The translations under genes and the position numbers were made by a program. DNA of 64,000 bases from Planctomycetia bacterium (GTDB lineage: Bacteria > Planctomycetota > Phycisphaerae > Phycisphaerales > SM1A02), in assembly GCA_005799495.1 (NCBI GenBank), contig SYGP01000019.1, positions 1-64,000 on the forward strand. Reading direction: 5' to 3'. Shown here one piece after another: positions 25,746-35,406 of this stretch. A model generated the notes under the pieces. That model was not told the DNA's origin. It searched no databases and worked only from the letters and a program-made list of their open reading frames with translations. Each line of letters begins with the position of its first letter. Within the stretch, counting starts at the first letter, position 1.

Positions 25746-26114
25746 ATGAGCGAGAGAACAGTCCCTATGCGATCGATCTTGTTTGCAGTTGCAAGCGTTG
25801 CGGTTGTCGGATCTTTGGAGTCGTCGGCCGCCGCGAGTGACACGCGCGAGATGTGGACCTTGGCCGGATCGCCCCCCTCGGTCGCCACCATGACGAACAT
25901 CCTCGGCGTTGCTGCCCAGTCGCAGGGGTTCGCCTCGGGCGTTGCGTTGGCATCGGGCTCCCGGTTGCACATGCGGTGGTCGATTGGCGGCACGGACCTG
26001 TCCATCCTTGAACAGTCCACTGCCCTGAACGGCGGGTCGATCGTTCCTTCCCCCGGAGTGTTCGCCCTGCTCTTCGCGGCCGGGCTGTTGGGCGCAAGCC
26101 GCATTCGCCGATGA
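25746..26114 (+). CDS. Small exported protein with PEP-CTERM-like tail
   Basis: 122 residues. Signal peptide (RSILFAVASVAVVGSLESSAAA), a short Ser/Thr/Ala-rich body, and a tail VPSPGVFALLFAAGLLGASRIRR with the proline motif, hydrophobic helix and basic end expected of exosortase-type tails. It is shorter than most PEP-CTERM proteins. Starts at 25746 and 25767 are both possible. Nothing in the body names a function. It is divergent from the heme-propeller gene and converges with the DUF4142 gene. Surface display is inferred from the tail only. Confidence 0.6.
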   Translation: MSERTVPMRSILFAVASVAVVGSLESSAAASDTREMWTLAGSPPSVATMTNILGVAAQSQGFASGVALASGSRLHMRWSIGGTDLSILEQSTALNGGSIVPSPGVFALLFAAGLLGASRIRR

Positions 26115-26165
26115 GGTCCGCTCTGAAGATTCAGCGCTCGAGTCTGACAGGGCGCGCTCGCTGCG

Positions 26166-26942
26166 CTACTTCTTGAACTTGCGAGTGGACTTCTTCGCGG
26201 CGGCGTCGGCGGCGGCTTGCGCCTCGGCCTGCTTGCGTTCCTGCTCCGCCTTGCGTTCGGCTTCGACGCGCCGTTCGAGGAGGCGGATCTCCTGCGCGTT
26301 CACCTTCTTGTGCAGTTCATCGGCGATGCGGGTGTGCACCTGGATGATCGGCGTTGTGCCAACGACAAAGACCTTGAGCTTGTCATCATCGCAGTTGTCG
26401 TACTGCCAGCGGTACATGGCCATGGTGCGGGGCTGCCGAAGCGACTGTTCCCAGAGGTACTCCCTGTCGAGTGCCTCACCGCTGAACGCGCTCAGGCGTT
26501 CGAGGACTTGCATCTGCTCGGGGGTGAGGTCGGTCGGCAGCGCGACACCGCTCGCAGCAGCTGCCTTCGCGAGAATGAGCTGGATGGCCGTGTGGTTCGT
26601 GACAATACGGTGGGCGTAATCACGCACCGACTTGGTCTCGCCGTTCTGCTTCACCAACTGACCGAGCGCGAGCTCCATCAGCACATCGGCCATCGCCAGT
26701 TCGGCAAATCTGGTTGCAGCGATCTCCGCGTTGAAGTCAGGCGCCTTCGGACGAGGCTCCGGGAACGGATTGCCGTTCTCGTCAAGCAGCGGCTTGGGTT
26801 CGATCGATGCCGGTTCGGCAGCGGCATCGCCTGCGGCAGCTGGAGCGCTTGGCGCATCGGACTGGGCCTGTGCCGGCGATGAGGTGAGCAGAAATGCGAG
26901 CGCGGATGCGATCAGTATGAGGGATGGAGCGATGGGTTGCAT
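26166..26942 (-). CDS. Exported DUF4142-family protein
   Basis: 258 residues: signal peptide ending PAQAQS, a Pro/Ala linker, then a DUF4142 ferritin-like helical domain (AMADVLMELALGQLVKQN, DYAHRIVTNHTAIQLILAKA, LSAFSGEALDREYLWEQ, TTPIIQVHTRIADELHKK) and a highly charged Lys/Glu/Ala C-terminal helix. DUF4142 proteins are periplasmic, with a possible stress or metal role that is unproven. The gene lies 12 bases downstream of the TonB-dependent receptor gene on the same strand, so it may belong to that transport operon. Confidence 0.82.
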   Translation of the reverse strand: MQPIAPSLILIASALAFLLTSSPAQAQSDAPSAPAAAGDAAAEPASIEPKPLLDENGNPFPEPRPKAPDFNAEIAATRFAELAMADVLMELALGQLVKQNGETKSVRDYAHRIVTNHTAIQLILAKAAAASGVALPTDLTPEQMQVLERLSAFSGEALDREYLWEQSLRQPRTMAMYRWQYDNCDDDKLKVFVVGTTPIIQVHTRIADELHKKVNAQEIRLLERRVEAERKAEQERKQAEAQAAADAAAKKSTRKFKK

Positions 26943-26953
26943 GGTGGAGTCCG

Positions 26954-29900
26954 TCAGAAGATCAATTGCCAGGAGAGTCCGAATGTCAGGTCGATGCCTG
27001 CCGTATAGGTGGAGTTGACGGCCGTCTGCCCGTCGAAACTCTCGAACTGCGTTTCACGAATCGGATTGGTCAGGTTCTTCGCTGCGAAACTGCATGCGAA
27101 ACCATAGATGAGCCGCTGCTGCAGCGTGAAGTTGAGTGTTCCGTAGGGAAGTTGGTAGATGGATGGCACAAGATCTCCGGGCACTGGAATCGGGAAGCCC
27201 GACGATTCGGTCGATGCACCAGAGACCAACGACTTCCCTTGGTAGTTGTAGAAGATGCCGACCTGAGTACCCGTCTGCTCATAGTCGTAGGTCACATTGA
27301 CATTGAACAGGTAGTCGGGAGTTGCGGTCATGGGCAGCGAAGAGACGTCGACGCCATACGCGCGGAAGGCCGCCTGATCAGCCTCTGGCAACTGCACCTG
27401 GGAGTTCATGTAGGTGAAGTTGGCACCCGTCGCCAAGCCCTTGAAGTCCTCGCCGAGGAGCGGCTCGGCGGTCACCCGACCTTCAATCTCAACACCAAAC
27501 AGCGTTGCATTGTCGAAGTTCGCGGGCGTCGTGTAACTGAAGCTGGTCGCGAATCGCTGCACATACTGGATGGGGTCGTAGATCTGCTTGTAGAACACCG
27601 ACCCCGAGATGAGCCACTCTTCCTCGGGGGTCCAGTCGAGACGCAGGTCGTAGTTGTTGAGGGAACTCATCTGAAGCGCCGGATTTCCGATGAAGAGCGG
27701 TCCACCGACATACTCGTATTGCAACACGGGCACGAGTTCGAAGAAGTTTGGGCGCGCGAGCGTCTGCGCGAACGCAGTTCGCAGCACCAAATCGTCACGA
27801 ATGTTCCAGTTCAAGCCGATCATCGGCAGGATGTTCGCCTGATTGATGTTGGCGTTGTACTCACTGGACGGATAATCGCGGATGAAGCCAGGGAGCCCAC
27901 CACCAGGGGGCAACCACAATGCGTCCGCATCCGGCACAACCGTGGTGGTCATGTCGGTCGTTTCATAGCGCACGCCCGTCACCAGGTTCATCGTCTCCGT
28001 GAAGGGCAAATCGATCATCCCGTAGCCAGCTGCGATGAGTTGGCTGCCGTTGTATGAAATGTCGGCGTTGCTCTGAAGAATCGGCTGACCCTGTGATGGA
28101 AACACTTGGCTCCACGGATCCGTCCACGGGGCCTGGTAGGAAGTCGTGCCCGGCGGGTTCGTGTCGTTGTAAAAGGTGTCTTGGGTGTACGTTCGCGACA
28201 GGGAGTCGGCGAACATGCCCACCTTGATGTACCCCTCACGGTCGTTCCACTGAAGGAACGGCAACTTGATGTTTGTCGCGCCTTGGATGCTCTGCTCTTC
28301 GTTGAAGTAGTTGATGTGCTGGACGAAGCCTGCGCTGCTGAACGGGACGAGATCGTCCGTGTATGTCCACTCCTCGGGGAGAACAAATCCGGGTGCGATC
28401 CCGCTGGCAGGCTTCCAGATGGATGCGAACTGAGTTTGGTCCGGCTGATTTTCGCTCGCCTTGCTCAGCGCGAATCGCCAGTCGATCTTTGGGGCGCCCA
28501 AGGCAATCGGTTCGGGCAGTTCCTCTGCCTCGTTGGGTCCGAGGAATCCAAGCGTGTGCTCTCCGTTGAGAATCAGCGCTTCGGTGATGACCTGTGAATA
28601 ATCGAGCGTCTCGAGTCGCTGCCACGGAGCTTCAAAGGCTTCGGCGCCTTCGTTGCCTGGACCGAAGGGATCATTCACGTCGTAGTTGGGGAAGAAATAG
28701 TCCTTGCCACGCTGGTCGATGAGCAGAACTGCCTGGCTCTCGGACAATTGCGTATAGATGAACTTTGCGCCGATCTTGTGCTGCTCGGTCTCGAGCCCAA
28801 AGGCCCCCATACCACCCCACTGGATCGACTGCGTTCCCTGCGTCACATCGTAGAGCTGCGTGATGTACTGCCCGCCTGGGACGGGGTTTGCCCCCTCCGA
28901 TGTCTGCGGGACCAACGACGTTCCTGGCGTCGCTTGCAAGTACTGATTCAACTGTCCGTTGTCGAAGTACGAGGCGCCTGCGTCGTAGAAGAAGTTGCCG
29001 AAACCACCAACCTTGAGGTCGTCGTCCACTTGCCACGAGTCGCCCGCGGCGACAGACCACTTGTAAATCGGCGGCGCATTGCCCGTCGTGGTCCCGGTGG
29101 GATTGTTCGGCCACGGCTGGCCGATCAAGTCGGGCTGCGTTTGCAGCACATCATTGCCACCCCAAAAGTCCAGTTGCCCGCCGGGATAGGTCAGGAACGA
29201 CCCATTCTTGACTTGAGAGTTGATCCCGTACTGCGCACGGATTTGGAAGATCCCTTCGTCAGGGATGTCCTTCAGCACGACATTCACGCCGCCTCCCGAT
29301 GCCTCGCCCTGCAGATCGGGGGTGAAACTCTTGCTGATTTGGATGCTCTGGATCACCGCCGCGGGGAACTGATCGAGCTGCACCGCGCGCTTGCCAGGCG
29401 TTGAGACAGGCAATCGCACACTGTCCAGCAGCACGCTCACATAGCGATCGGGAAGTCCGCGCACGACGGCGTACTTGCCCTCCTGCAGTGTTGCGCCCGG
29501 CACCAACAGCAGTGCTGCGGCAGCATCACCAGCGCCCGACCGTGAAATCGTGTCGACGCCGACAACATCGAGCAACTGCGGGCTGTCGAGTCGCAGCGTG
29601 AACTCCATCGGCTGCACGATCACGATCGGCACGATCTCGGGCGGCGTGATGACCTGGATCGGCGCCGCCTCTTGCTGCTCCACATTGATGTCTTGGACAA
29701 CGACCTCGTCGAGATCCTCGAACTCGCCGGCCATCGTTGCGTCGACATCCGTCAACTGACCATTGACAACCCCCACATTCGGCCGCACCTCACGGACATA
29801 GCCGTCCTTGGTGAACACAAGCGTGTAGGTACCGGTGGTGACATTCGGAATCGTGAACGAACCCGTTTCGGATGTGATCACCCGCGCCCGCGTTCCAAGG

Positions 29901-30055
29901 ATGCTGACCGCCGCACCCACCACGGGAACGCCGAACTCCTTGTCCGTGACGGTTCCGCGCACGGTGCCGCCGACAGCAGCCTGCCCGAGGGCAGGAGCGG
30001 CGGCCAGCAGCAGCACAATGACGAAGGCGACAACAAATCGCCCGTGCATCACCAT
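26954..30055 (-). CDS. TonB-dependent outer-membrane receptor with N-terminal carboxypeptidase-regulatory-like domain
   Basis: 1033 residues. Signal peptide to ALGQA, then a CarboxypepD_reg-like beta-sandwich (GTVRGTVTDKEFGVPVVGAA through about residue 105), a plug domain with GKYAVVRGLPDRYVSVLLD and an SKSFTPDLQGEASGGGVNV segment, and a 22-strand-type barrel rich in Tyr/Asn/Gln, ending in a terminal Phe (LTFGLSWQLIF). The domain layout is that of Oar-like and SusC-like receptors. The ATG at 30055 overlaps the end of the TPR lipoprotein gene, so the two are coupled. With the dedicated TonB system at 33233-38421 it should import a large substrate or, as shown for Oar in Myxococcus, help a protein leave the cell. 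Confidence 0.88.
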   Translation of the reverse strand: MVMHGRFVVAFVIVLLLAAAPALGQAAVGGTVRGTVTDKEFGVPVVGAAVSILGTRARVITSETGSFTIPNVTTGTYTLVFTKDGYVREVRPNVGVVNGQLTDVDATMAGEFEDLDEVVVQDINVEQQEAAPIQVITPPEIVPIVIVQPMEFTLRLDSPQLLDVVGVDTISRSGAGDAAAALLLVPGATLQEGKYAVVRGLPDRYVSVLLDSVRLPVSTPGKRAVQLDQFPAAVIQSIQISKSFTPDLQGEASGGGVNVVLKDIPDEGIFQIRAQYGINSQVKNGSFLTYPGGQLDFWGGNDVLQTQPDLIGQPWPNNPTGTTTGNAPPIYKWSVAAGDSWQVDDDLKVGGFGNFFYDAGASYFDNGQLNQYLQATPGTSLVPQTSEGANPVPGGQYITQLYDVTQGTQSIQWGGMGAFGLETEQHKIGAKFIYTQLSESQAVLLIDQRGKDYFFPNYDVNDPFGPGNEGAEAFEAPWQRLETLDYSQVITEALILNGEHTLGFLGPNEAEELPEPIALGAPKIDWRFALSKASENQPDQTQFASIWKPASGIAPGFVLPEEWTYTDDLVPFSSAGFVQHINYFNEEQSIQGATNIKLPFLQWNDREGYIKVGMFADSLSRTYTQDTFYNDTNPPGTTSYQAPWTDPWSQVFPSQGQPILQSNADISYNGSQLIAAGYGMIDLPFTETMNLVTGVRYETTDMTTTVVPDADALWLPPGGGLPGFIRDYPSSEYNANINQANILPMIGLNWNIRDDLVLRTAFAQTLARPNFFELVPVLQYEYVGGPLFIGNPALQMSSLNNYDLRLDWTPEEEWLISGSVFYKQIYDPIQYVQRFATSFSYTTPANFDNATLFGVEIEGRVTAEPLLGEDFKGLATGANFTYMNSQVQLPEADQAAFRAYGVDVSSLPMTATPDYLFNVNVTYDYEQTGTQVGIFYNYQGKSLVSGASTESSGFPIPVPGDLVPSIYQLPYGTLNFTLQQRLIYGFACSFAAKNLTNPIRETQFESFDGQTAVNSTYTAGIDLTFGLSWQLIF

Positions 30056-31251
30056 GGAGGTTGGAGCCCCCCCCTCATCTGCGCCATCTTGCTGCGCATC
30101 CCCTCCGTCGGCTCGATTCCCTGACGGGCCATTGCAAGCATGATCATGCAAAGATCCTCGGCGCGGGGACGAGCGTTCGGATTGATGCTGCCCGCCTCCA
30201 AAGCGAGTGCCCACACGCGCAGAGCGTTCTCAGTGTCGCCAACCTGTGCCAAGGCTGCAGCCAGCGGACAGAGGTAATCGGCGCGCTCAATGTCCACCAT
30301 CGACTTGGGATCGCGCTCGTACGCGGCAACCATGTCGAGCAGGAGTTCGCGCGCTCGCACTCCATCCCCGCGGCGCTCGAAGGCGAGTGCAAGATTTCGA
30401 CCGATCGGTCCGCTGGTGTCGGGGAGGAAATCCGATGTCCTCAGCAGGTCGCGCGCACGCACAACTTCCGCCATCGCCTCGTCGGTGCGCCCCTGCGCAT
30501 CAAGTTCATCGGAGAGGCGAATGGATGCGTCGATTCGATACTCGATCGGCAACCCCGGCATGGCGGCGCGGATCGCCTTCTCCGCGCGATCGCAGCGGCT
30601 CGCATCACCACGAACTCGCTTCAGGACGGCGAAGTAGCCGCCAACTCCCGAACGCACGACATCGAGGTTGCCAGTCTTGATCGCTCGATCGAAGGCATCG
30701 CACTGACGATCCAACTCTTCGATCGTCACGCGCGTGGCGATTTCCGCTTCGACCCGCCCCGTGAGTTCCTGTGGAACGCGCCCTGCAAACTGCCGCGCCC
30801 TTTCGAGTTGGCCCATCTTTGCAAATGCGACAGCAATCTCCGTGAGAATGCGCTCTTGCGTGGCACCCTCTGTGGACGCTGCAAGATCGATGGCGCGAAT
30901 CACACACTGATCTGCGCGCGCCCTCTCTCCCGCCTCGGCGAACGCCTGCGCGAGGATCGCAAGCGACTCCGCGCGCCGTCCATCCTCGATCCTGTCCGCG
31001 TAACGCAGCGCAGCATCAAATGCCTGCAGTTCAATGGCGGTGAGAACAACATCTCGCTGCAACCGCGACTTCACGCGCGCATGCGACTTGCCGTGCGGCG
31101 ATGAAGCCACATCCATTGCCTGATCGAGCAGTGCCGATGAATCGTTCGCCTTTCCCTTCGGCGTTGCCTGACAGCCCGCCCCCGCGACGGCGAATCCGAC
31201 GAATGCGGCAGCGAGCACAAAGACCGAACGGGAGATTTGTGGGTGTCTCAT
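30049..31251 (-). CDS. TPR-repeat lipoprotein partner of the TonB-dependent receptor
   Basis: 400 residues. Lipobox AGAGC after a signal peptide, then TPR-like helical pairs throughout (VLTAIELQAFDAALRYADRI, ILAQAFAEAGERARADQCVI, EIAVAFAKMGQLERARQFAG). It would sit at the outer membrane or periplasm as a protein-interaction scaffold. It ends 4 codons into the receptor gene and starts just after a strong terminator hairpin, so it begins the receptor transcription unit. Its precise role is unknown; SusD-like capture or receptor assembly are both possible. Confidence 0.72.
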   Translation of the reverse strand: MRHPQISRSVFVLAAAFVGFAVAGAGCQATPKGKANDSSALLDQAMDVASSPHGKSHARVKSRLQRDVVLTAIELQAFDAALRYADRIEDGRRAESLAILAQAFAEAGERARADQCVIRAIDLAASTEGATQERILTEIAVAFAKMGQLERARQFAGRVPQELTGRVEAEIATRVTIEELDRQCDAFDRAIKTGNLDVVRSGVGGYFAVLKRVRGDASRCDRAEKAIRAAMPGLPIEYRIDASIRLSDELDAQGRTDEAMAEVVRARDLLRTSDFLPDTSGPIGRNLALAFERRGDGVRARELLLDMVAAYERDPKSMVDIERADYLCPLAAALAQVGDTENALRVWALALEAGSINPNARPRAEDLCMIMLAMARQGIEPTEGMRSKMAQMRGGLQPPW

Positions 31252-31263
31252 TGGAAGCCGAAA

Positions 31264-31300
31264 GGCGCTTGGCGGGGAGCGATCTCCACCGCCAAGCGCC
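31264..31300 (-). terminator. Strong rho-independent terminator after the beta-helix exoprotein gene
   Basis: GGCGCTTGGCGG (31264-31275) pairs perfectly with CCGCCAAGCGCC (31289-31300), and the loop contains an inner GGAG/CTCC stem with a bulged A, giving about 16 paired bases. On the minus strand it is followed by TTTC. It lies about 30 bases past the stop of the 31333 gene and separates that gene from the receptor unit. Confidence 0.75.
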
Positions 31301-31332
31301 GAGAATGAAGGAAGCGTCTGTCTTGCGGTTAC

Positions 31333-33036
31333 TTAGGAGCAGTTGCCCCACGCGCCGAGGAGGATCGTGAGATCTGACCCACCAACTGATCCTGAGAAGT
31401 CGAGGTCAGCTGCGCCCGGTGTTCCCCAAGAACCCAGGAGAATGGTGAGGTCGCTACCGCCAACACTGCCGTTCGAATCCAGATCGGCTGGGCACGGAGC
31501 AGCGCAACCGCTAGGAGTCGTCACATATCCGTACTGCGATGCCGCACTCCAACCGCACAGCCAGTTGTCGCTTGGACCGAAGGCGCCACGATAAGACACT
31601 GGCACATAGAACCCATTTGGTGGAGGAGCAGTCACAGCCGATACTGCATCGTTGGCAGCGCGAGGATCCAGTCCGATGACGGGCTGGATGGCGACGCCGG
31701 TCAGAACCTGCGTTGGACCGCGGGTGATCGATGTGATCGGCGAAGCCGTTGCGATCACATTGTTGTTGCTGGCAGCGAAGACGCCAACGGAGTTCGCTGT
31801 CGTGTACGCAGCGGAATTGACGTTGTTGAAGAACACGGTGTCAGTGATCTGGCTCAGCTTGCCTCCATCTTGGCTCGTGTAAGCCTCAGCGGGGCTTGGG
31901 TTCGAGGTGAAGGGGTTCACCGTGGAGTACACGTTGAAATCCGTCGTCCAGCACGCGTTAAAGGTCAGGGTGCCGTTGTGGCCGTAGCCGGTCTGTCCGT
32001 CCGTTGCCTCGCCGTCGGTGTTGTCGTTTCGGACAACTGCCTCACCAGCATCCATGATGATGCTGTTGTTGACCTGGAGACGGGCTCCGTCACGGAACTT
32101 GATGGCGCGCTTCACGCTGAGCGGCTGTCCGATGAGCGTCATGTTGTAGAGCGACACAGTCGAAACAGGCTGGGCGTCAGACTTCGCAGCGCCGTCAATC
32201 TCGATCATCGAGTCGCACACGCCTGAGCCCGACGCTGCGTTCTTGGAGTAGCCCTGCACGATCAGTCCGAACTGACCGCGACCGCGCCATCCGTGGTCCA
32301 AATCGAACGAATCGTCACCGATGTTCCAGATCGAGAAGTATCGGAGGTCGACCTTGCCGCCCCAGATCTCGATGCCGTCATCGACGTTGTTCATGATCTC
32401 GACGTGATCGATCTGGGTCTGCTGACCAATACCGCCCAGCGAGAGTCCGTTGAGCTCGTTGGTGAGTCCCACCACGAGACCGCCGTAGCGGAACGAGGTG
32501 TAGCGGAGCGAGCCGCTGTCGTCCTGATCATCGCCGCCGCCGTAGCGGGTGCGTTCGTCAGAGCCGCCAGCCGGCGTCAAGCCTTCCATCAGGGAGTAGT
32601 TGCCCGCGCTTGGAGCAGCCGTGTTGGTCGATGGGGCGCCATTGCCGTACTTGCCCACGAAACCGCGACCCATGATCGTCAGGTTGCCCCACTCGTTGCA
32701 GCTTGCGCGCCACACACCGCGTGGAGCCGCGGGGGTCCAGGTGTCGTAGTCGGCCTTGGAGGTGAAGATGATCGGGTTTTCCGCAGTTCCCTCGCAATCG
32801 ATGCGAGCTCCGCGGCAAACCGCCAGCGAACCACCGGCGCTGCTGGCGATGATGGTGCCTGGCTCGATGGTGATGGTGGCACCGGCGAGCACGAACACCT
32901 GTCCTTGCAGGTTGTACGTGTTGTTGGCGGTCCAGGTGACCGACGTGGTGATGTCACCTGAAACGATGACCTCGGCAGCGTTGGCCTGAACAGCCACTGC
33001 TGCGACGAGACATGAGAGCAAGCACTTCGACTTCAT
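31333..33036 (-). CDS. Secreted right-handed beta-helix-like protein with two dockerin-like repeats
   Basis: 567 residues. Signal peptide (KSKCLLSCLVAAVAVQANA), then a beta-helix-type body (GDITTSVTWTANNTYNLQGQ, IEPGTIIASSAGGSLAVCRG, IDHVEIMNNVDDGIEIWGG, FSIWNIGDDSFDLDHG). The C-terminal tag is duplicated (CPADLDSNGSVGGSDLTILL, then ADLDFSGSVGGSDLTILLGA). The start at 33036 has AGGAG at normal spacing; an ATG three codons upstream is too close to it. It is encoded between the TonB/ExbBD/TPR genes and the receptor genes and is the obvious candidate client or substrate-binding partner of that system. No catalytic residues are identified. Confidence 0.75.
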   Translation of the reverse strand: MKSKCLLSCLVAAVAVQANAAEVIVSGDITTSVTWTANNTYNLQGQVFVLAGATITIEPGTIIASSAGGSLAVCRGARIDCEGTAENPIIFTSKADYDTWTPAAPRGVWRASCNEWGNLTIMGRGFVGKYGNGAPSTNTAAPSAGNYSLMEGLTPAGGSDERTRYGGGDDQDDSGSLRYTSFRYGGLVVGLTNELNGLSLGGIGQQTQIDHVEIMNNVDDGIEIWGGKVDLRYFSIWNIGDDSFDLDHGWRGRGQFGLIVQGYSKNAASGSGVCDSMIEIDGAAKSDAQPVSTVSLYNMTLIGQPLSVKRAIKFRDGARLQVNNSIIMDAGEAVVRNDNTDGEATDGQTGYGHNGTLTFNACWTTDFNVYSTVNPFTSNPSPAEAYTSQDGGKLSQITDTVFFNNVNSAAYTTANSVGVFAASNNNVIATASPITSITRGPTQVLTGVAIQPVIGLDPRAANDAVSAVTAPPPNGFYVPVSYRGAFGPSDNWLCGWSAASQYGYVTTPSGCAAPCPADLDSNGSVGGSDLTILLGSWGTPGAADLDFSGSVGGSDLTILLGAWGNCS

Positions 33037-33126
33037 GGGGAACATTCTCCTGATATTGACTTTGAACAAATGACTTGAGAGATCACACACAAGCGGAGAG
33101 CGATACCGATCGCGCCCCACACACGC

Positions 33127-33139
33127 CGACAGTCTGTCG
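33127..33139. promoter_or_regulatory. Short palindrome upstream of the beta-helix exoprotein gene
   Basis: CGACAG-T-CTGTCG is a perfect 13-base palindrome in the 196-base gap between the exoprotein gene (start 33036) and the upstream TPR gene. Its position in the promoter region fits an operator, but no consensus is known to me. Confidence 0.3.
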
Positions 33140-33232
33140 TTCAAACTTTTAGGTCTTCCAAGTCCAGTGTGAATGTCGCGCTTGAATGGTGTTCAGAAAT
33201 GGCTTGCGCGCAAGTGCCGATGCTTGCGGCCC

Positions 33233-34693
33233 TTACTTTCGCCCCTTGGAGGCGCGCTCGACCTGCTCGATGTATCTGGCCACATCCTCACGCGGGCGAA
33301 GCGACTGGGCATCACGAAGCAGTGGCAGCGCTTCGCCAAACCTGCCCTGCCCCACATACACCTGCGCCATCTTGACCTTGGCATTCGCGGCGAACGAGTC
33401 GATTCGCGCGGCCCGTTCGTAGTAGAGAATCGCCTGATCCGGGCGTCCCCCACGGTTGTGATACTGACCGAGAAGCATGAGCGCCTCTCCATCGAGGGGG
33501 TCAAGTTCGATCACTTCCTCGAGTACGCGGGCAGTTTCTTCATCCCCCGCCCCGCCAGCCATCGACAGGCGCGCCTCGAGTTTGAGCAACTTGCGCTTGT
33601 CGTTGTCGCTGATCGACGCGGAGGCGGATTCCTTCACTTTCCCGATCAGACTGCGCGCCTGATCGAGTCCGCCGCGTGCGGCGAGCCCCTCCGTGCTTCG
33701 AATGATGCGCGCGGATGACTGCGCTGGGTCCTTCTGGAGTGCGCGCTGGTAGGCGTTGAGCGCCAGGTCAAGCAGCGCTTCGGACACGTAGATGTCCCCA
33801 AGCGTGAACAAGCTGTCCACCGACGACTTGCCGATCGCATCAAGCGCCTCGAGGTTGACCGCTGCCTTCTGCGGCTCCTTGAGCCCGAGGTAGGTGTGCG
33901 CCTGCAGCAGCCAAAAATCCGCCTTTTCGGGATAGGTCTGGATCAGCACATCGAGGAGGCTTGCGGCATCCTCAAACTTGCCTTGCTTGAACACTGCGCG
34001 CGTCAGTCCAAGCCGCCACTCCACATTTGTCGGCTGCAGCAGCAACGCATTTCGGTACGCAGCCTCGGCTGGCTGGTAATCCTGCTTCTGCGAATGGCAG
34101 TAGCCAAGCAATCCGTAGGAGTAAGGATCCGCTCCACCGAGTTCGATCATCTTGTTGAATGCATTGATCGCATCGTCGAGTTGTGCCTTTCGAACGCAGA
34201 TCAGACCAATGCTGCGGTAGGCGCGGCGGAAGTTCGGATACTTCTCGACCGCACGGCGGTAGTTCACCAGCGCATCATCCGCGCGCTCCTGTTGGTACTG
34301 AATGCCGCCGAGGGTCAGGTCAAAGACGGCCGAGGTCTCCTCCCGAATGGAATCCCGCAGCAGCGCCTCCGCTGCGGGCAGCTCATCGGGCATCAACTGG
34401 CGGACCAGTTCAAGCAGTGCCATGTCATCCGATGAGATGCGCGGTTCCACATCAGGATTGACGCCGTACCCAGCCACGAATGACTTCTGGAAGGTGGGGT
34501 CGTCCCAGACGGAGCGCAGGTCGGCGGTCCCAACCTGCATCGATGGGCTCGGCGCCTTCCAAACGCCTCCAGGACCATTGTCCTTCTCCTGATCGGCACG
34601 GAGCGGCGCCGCGGCATGCGCGGAAACAGCTGACAATGCAAGTGAAACAAGCGCCGCGATTACGAAACGGGATGGACGCGTGGGATTGGTCAT
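33233..34693 (-). CDS. TPR-repeat periplasmic protein of the TonB system
   Basis: 486 residues with a signal peptide (VIAALVSLALSAVSAHAA) and at least eight TPR-like repeats (FDLTLGGIQYQQERADDALV, AYRSIGLICVRKAQLDDAIN, ALMLLGQYHNRGGRPDQAIL, VYVGQGRFGEALPLLRDA). In Vibrio-type TonB systems a TPR protein is encoded next to TonB and takes part in energy transfer. The same order is seen here. Start at 34693 overlaps the TonB stop (ATGA). The protein ends in a basic tail (RASKGRK). Confidence 0.8.
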   Translation of the reverse strand: MTNPTRPSRFVIAALVSLALSAVSAHAAAPLRADQEKDNGPGGVWKAPSPSMQVGTADLRSVWDDPTFQKSFVAGYGVNPDVEPRISSDDMALLELVRQLMPDELPAAEALLRDSIREETSAVFDLTLGGIQYQQERADDALVNYRRAVEKYPNFRRAYRSIGLICVRKAQLDDAINAFNKMIELGGADPYSYGLLGYCHSQKQDYQPAEAAYRNALLLQPTNVEWRLGLTRAVFKQGKFEDAASLLDVLIQTYPEKADFWLLQAHTYLGLKEPQKAAVNLEALDAIGKSSVDSLFTLGDIYVSEALLDLALNAYQRALQKDPAQSSARIIRSTEGLAARGGLDQARSLIGKVKESASASISDNDKRKLLKLEARLSMAGGAGDEETARVLEEVIELDPLDGEALMLLGQYHNRGGRPDQAILYYERAARIDSFAANAKVKMAQVYVGQGRFGEALPLLRDAQSLRPREDVARYIEQVERASKGRK

Positions 34694-35406
34694 TTTGGCT
34701 GGAACCTGAAGGGGACACGCATGCGGCAACTGACGCGCTTGCCGCCCTTGATGGCTGGCTCGAACTTCCACTGCCGCACCGCTTCGAGCGCGGGCTTCTC
34801 GAACTCGGGGTGCGTTGCCTTCTCGACGCGAGGGTTGACAACGCGCCCGGTTTCGTCGACGACGAAGATGACGGTTACGACTCCTTCAGCCTTGCGGGAG
34901 CGCATCTCGGATGGATAGGTCGCAGCAACCTGCATGAGTGCGCGCGGCCGCTGGTCGATCTCCGACATGCTGAACGCGCCGGAAAACTCCTCTTCCTCGG
35001 TCGGTCCGCCCTTTCCCGTACCGCCGATCCTTCCGCCCGAAGCCAACGATGCGCCACCTCCGCCAAAATCGCCCGCGCCACCCGCCCCGCCGAGCGCTGC
35101 CTCGAGCGCGCTCAGGCTCGCCGCATCGAGCGCTGGCGCATCGTCGCTCGTGGAAACCTGATCGACCGCGCTGGAAAGAGCCTGATTGGCATCGGGTGGC
35201 TGCTCCTCCTGTTCCTTGATCTCTTCAGGCTTCTGCTCTTCCTGCTTCTCTTCTTCCTTGTCCTGATTCACATCCTCGGCGACGATCTCGACATCGCGCT
35301 TGCTCGTTGCCTGTTCTTCATGCAAGAACAGCAGCCCACCGAAAAGAAGGACCGCCGCATGAATCACGACCGCCGCGATGAAGAAAACGACTCCAGAGGG
35401 CGACAT
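34690..35406 (-). CDS. tonB: TonB energy-transducing protein
   Basis: 238 residues. N-terminal membrane helix (VVFFIAAVVIHAAVLLFGGL), an acidic/Lys linker (DKEEEKQEEQKPEEIKEQEE), a Gly-rich segment, and a C-terminal TonB domain (YPSEMRSRKAEGVVTVIFVV, then RVEKATHPEFEKPALEAVRQ and WKFEPA). It couples the proton motive force gathered by ExbB/ExbD to outer-membrane receptors. Translation starts at the ATG at 35406, overlapping the ExbD stop. The highly acidic rather than proline-rich linker is unusual for TonB but common in planctomycetes and Vibrio TonB3-like systems. Confidence 0.9.
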   Translation of the reverse strand: MSPSGVVFFIAAVVIHAAVLLFGGLLFLHEEQATSKRDVEIVAEDVNQDKEEEKQEEQKPEEIKEQEEQPPDANQALSSAVDQVSTSDDAPALDAASLSALEAALGGAGGAGDFGGGGASLASGGRIGGTGKGGPTEEEEFSGAFSMSEIDQRPRALMQVAATYPSEMRSRKAEGVVTVIFVVDETGRVVNPRVEKATHPEFEKPALEAVRQWKFEPAIKGGKRVSCRMRVPFRFQPK

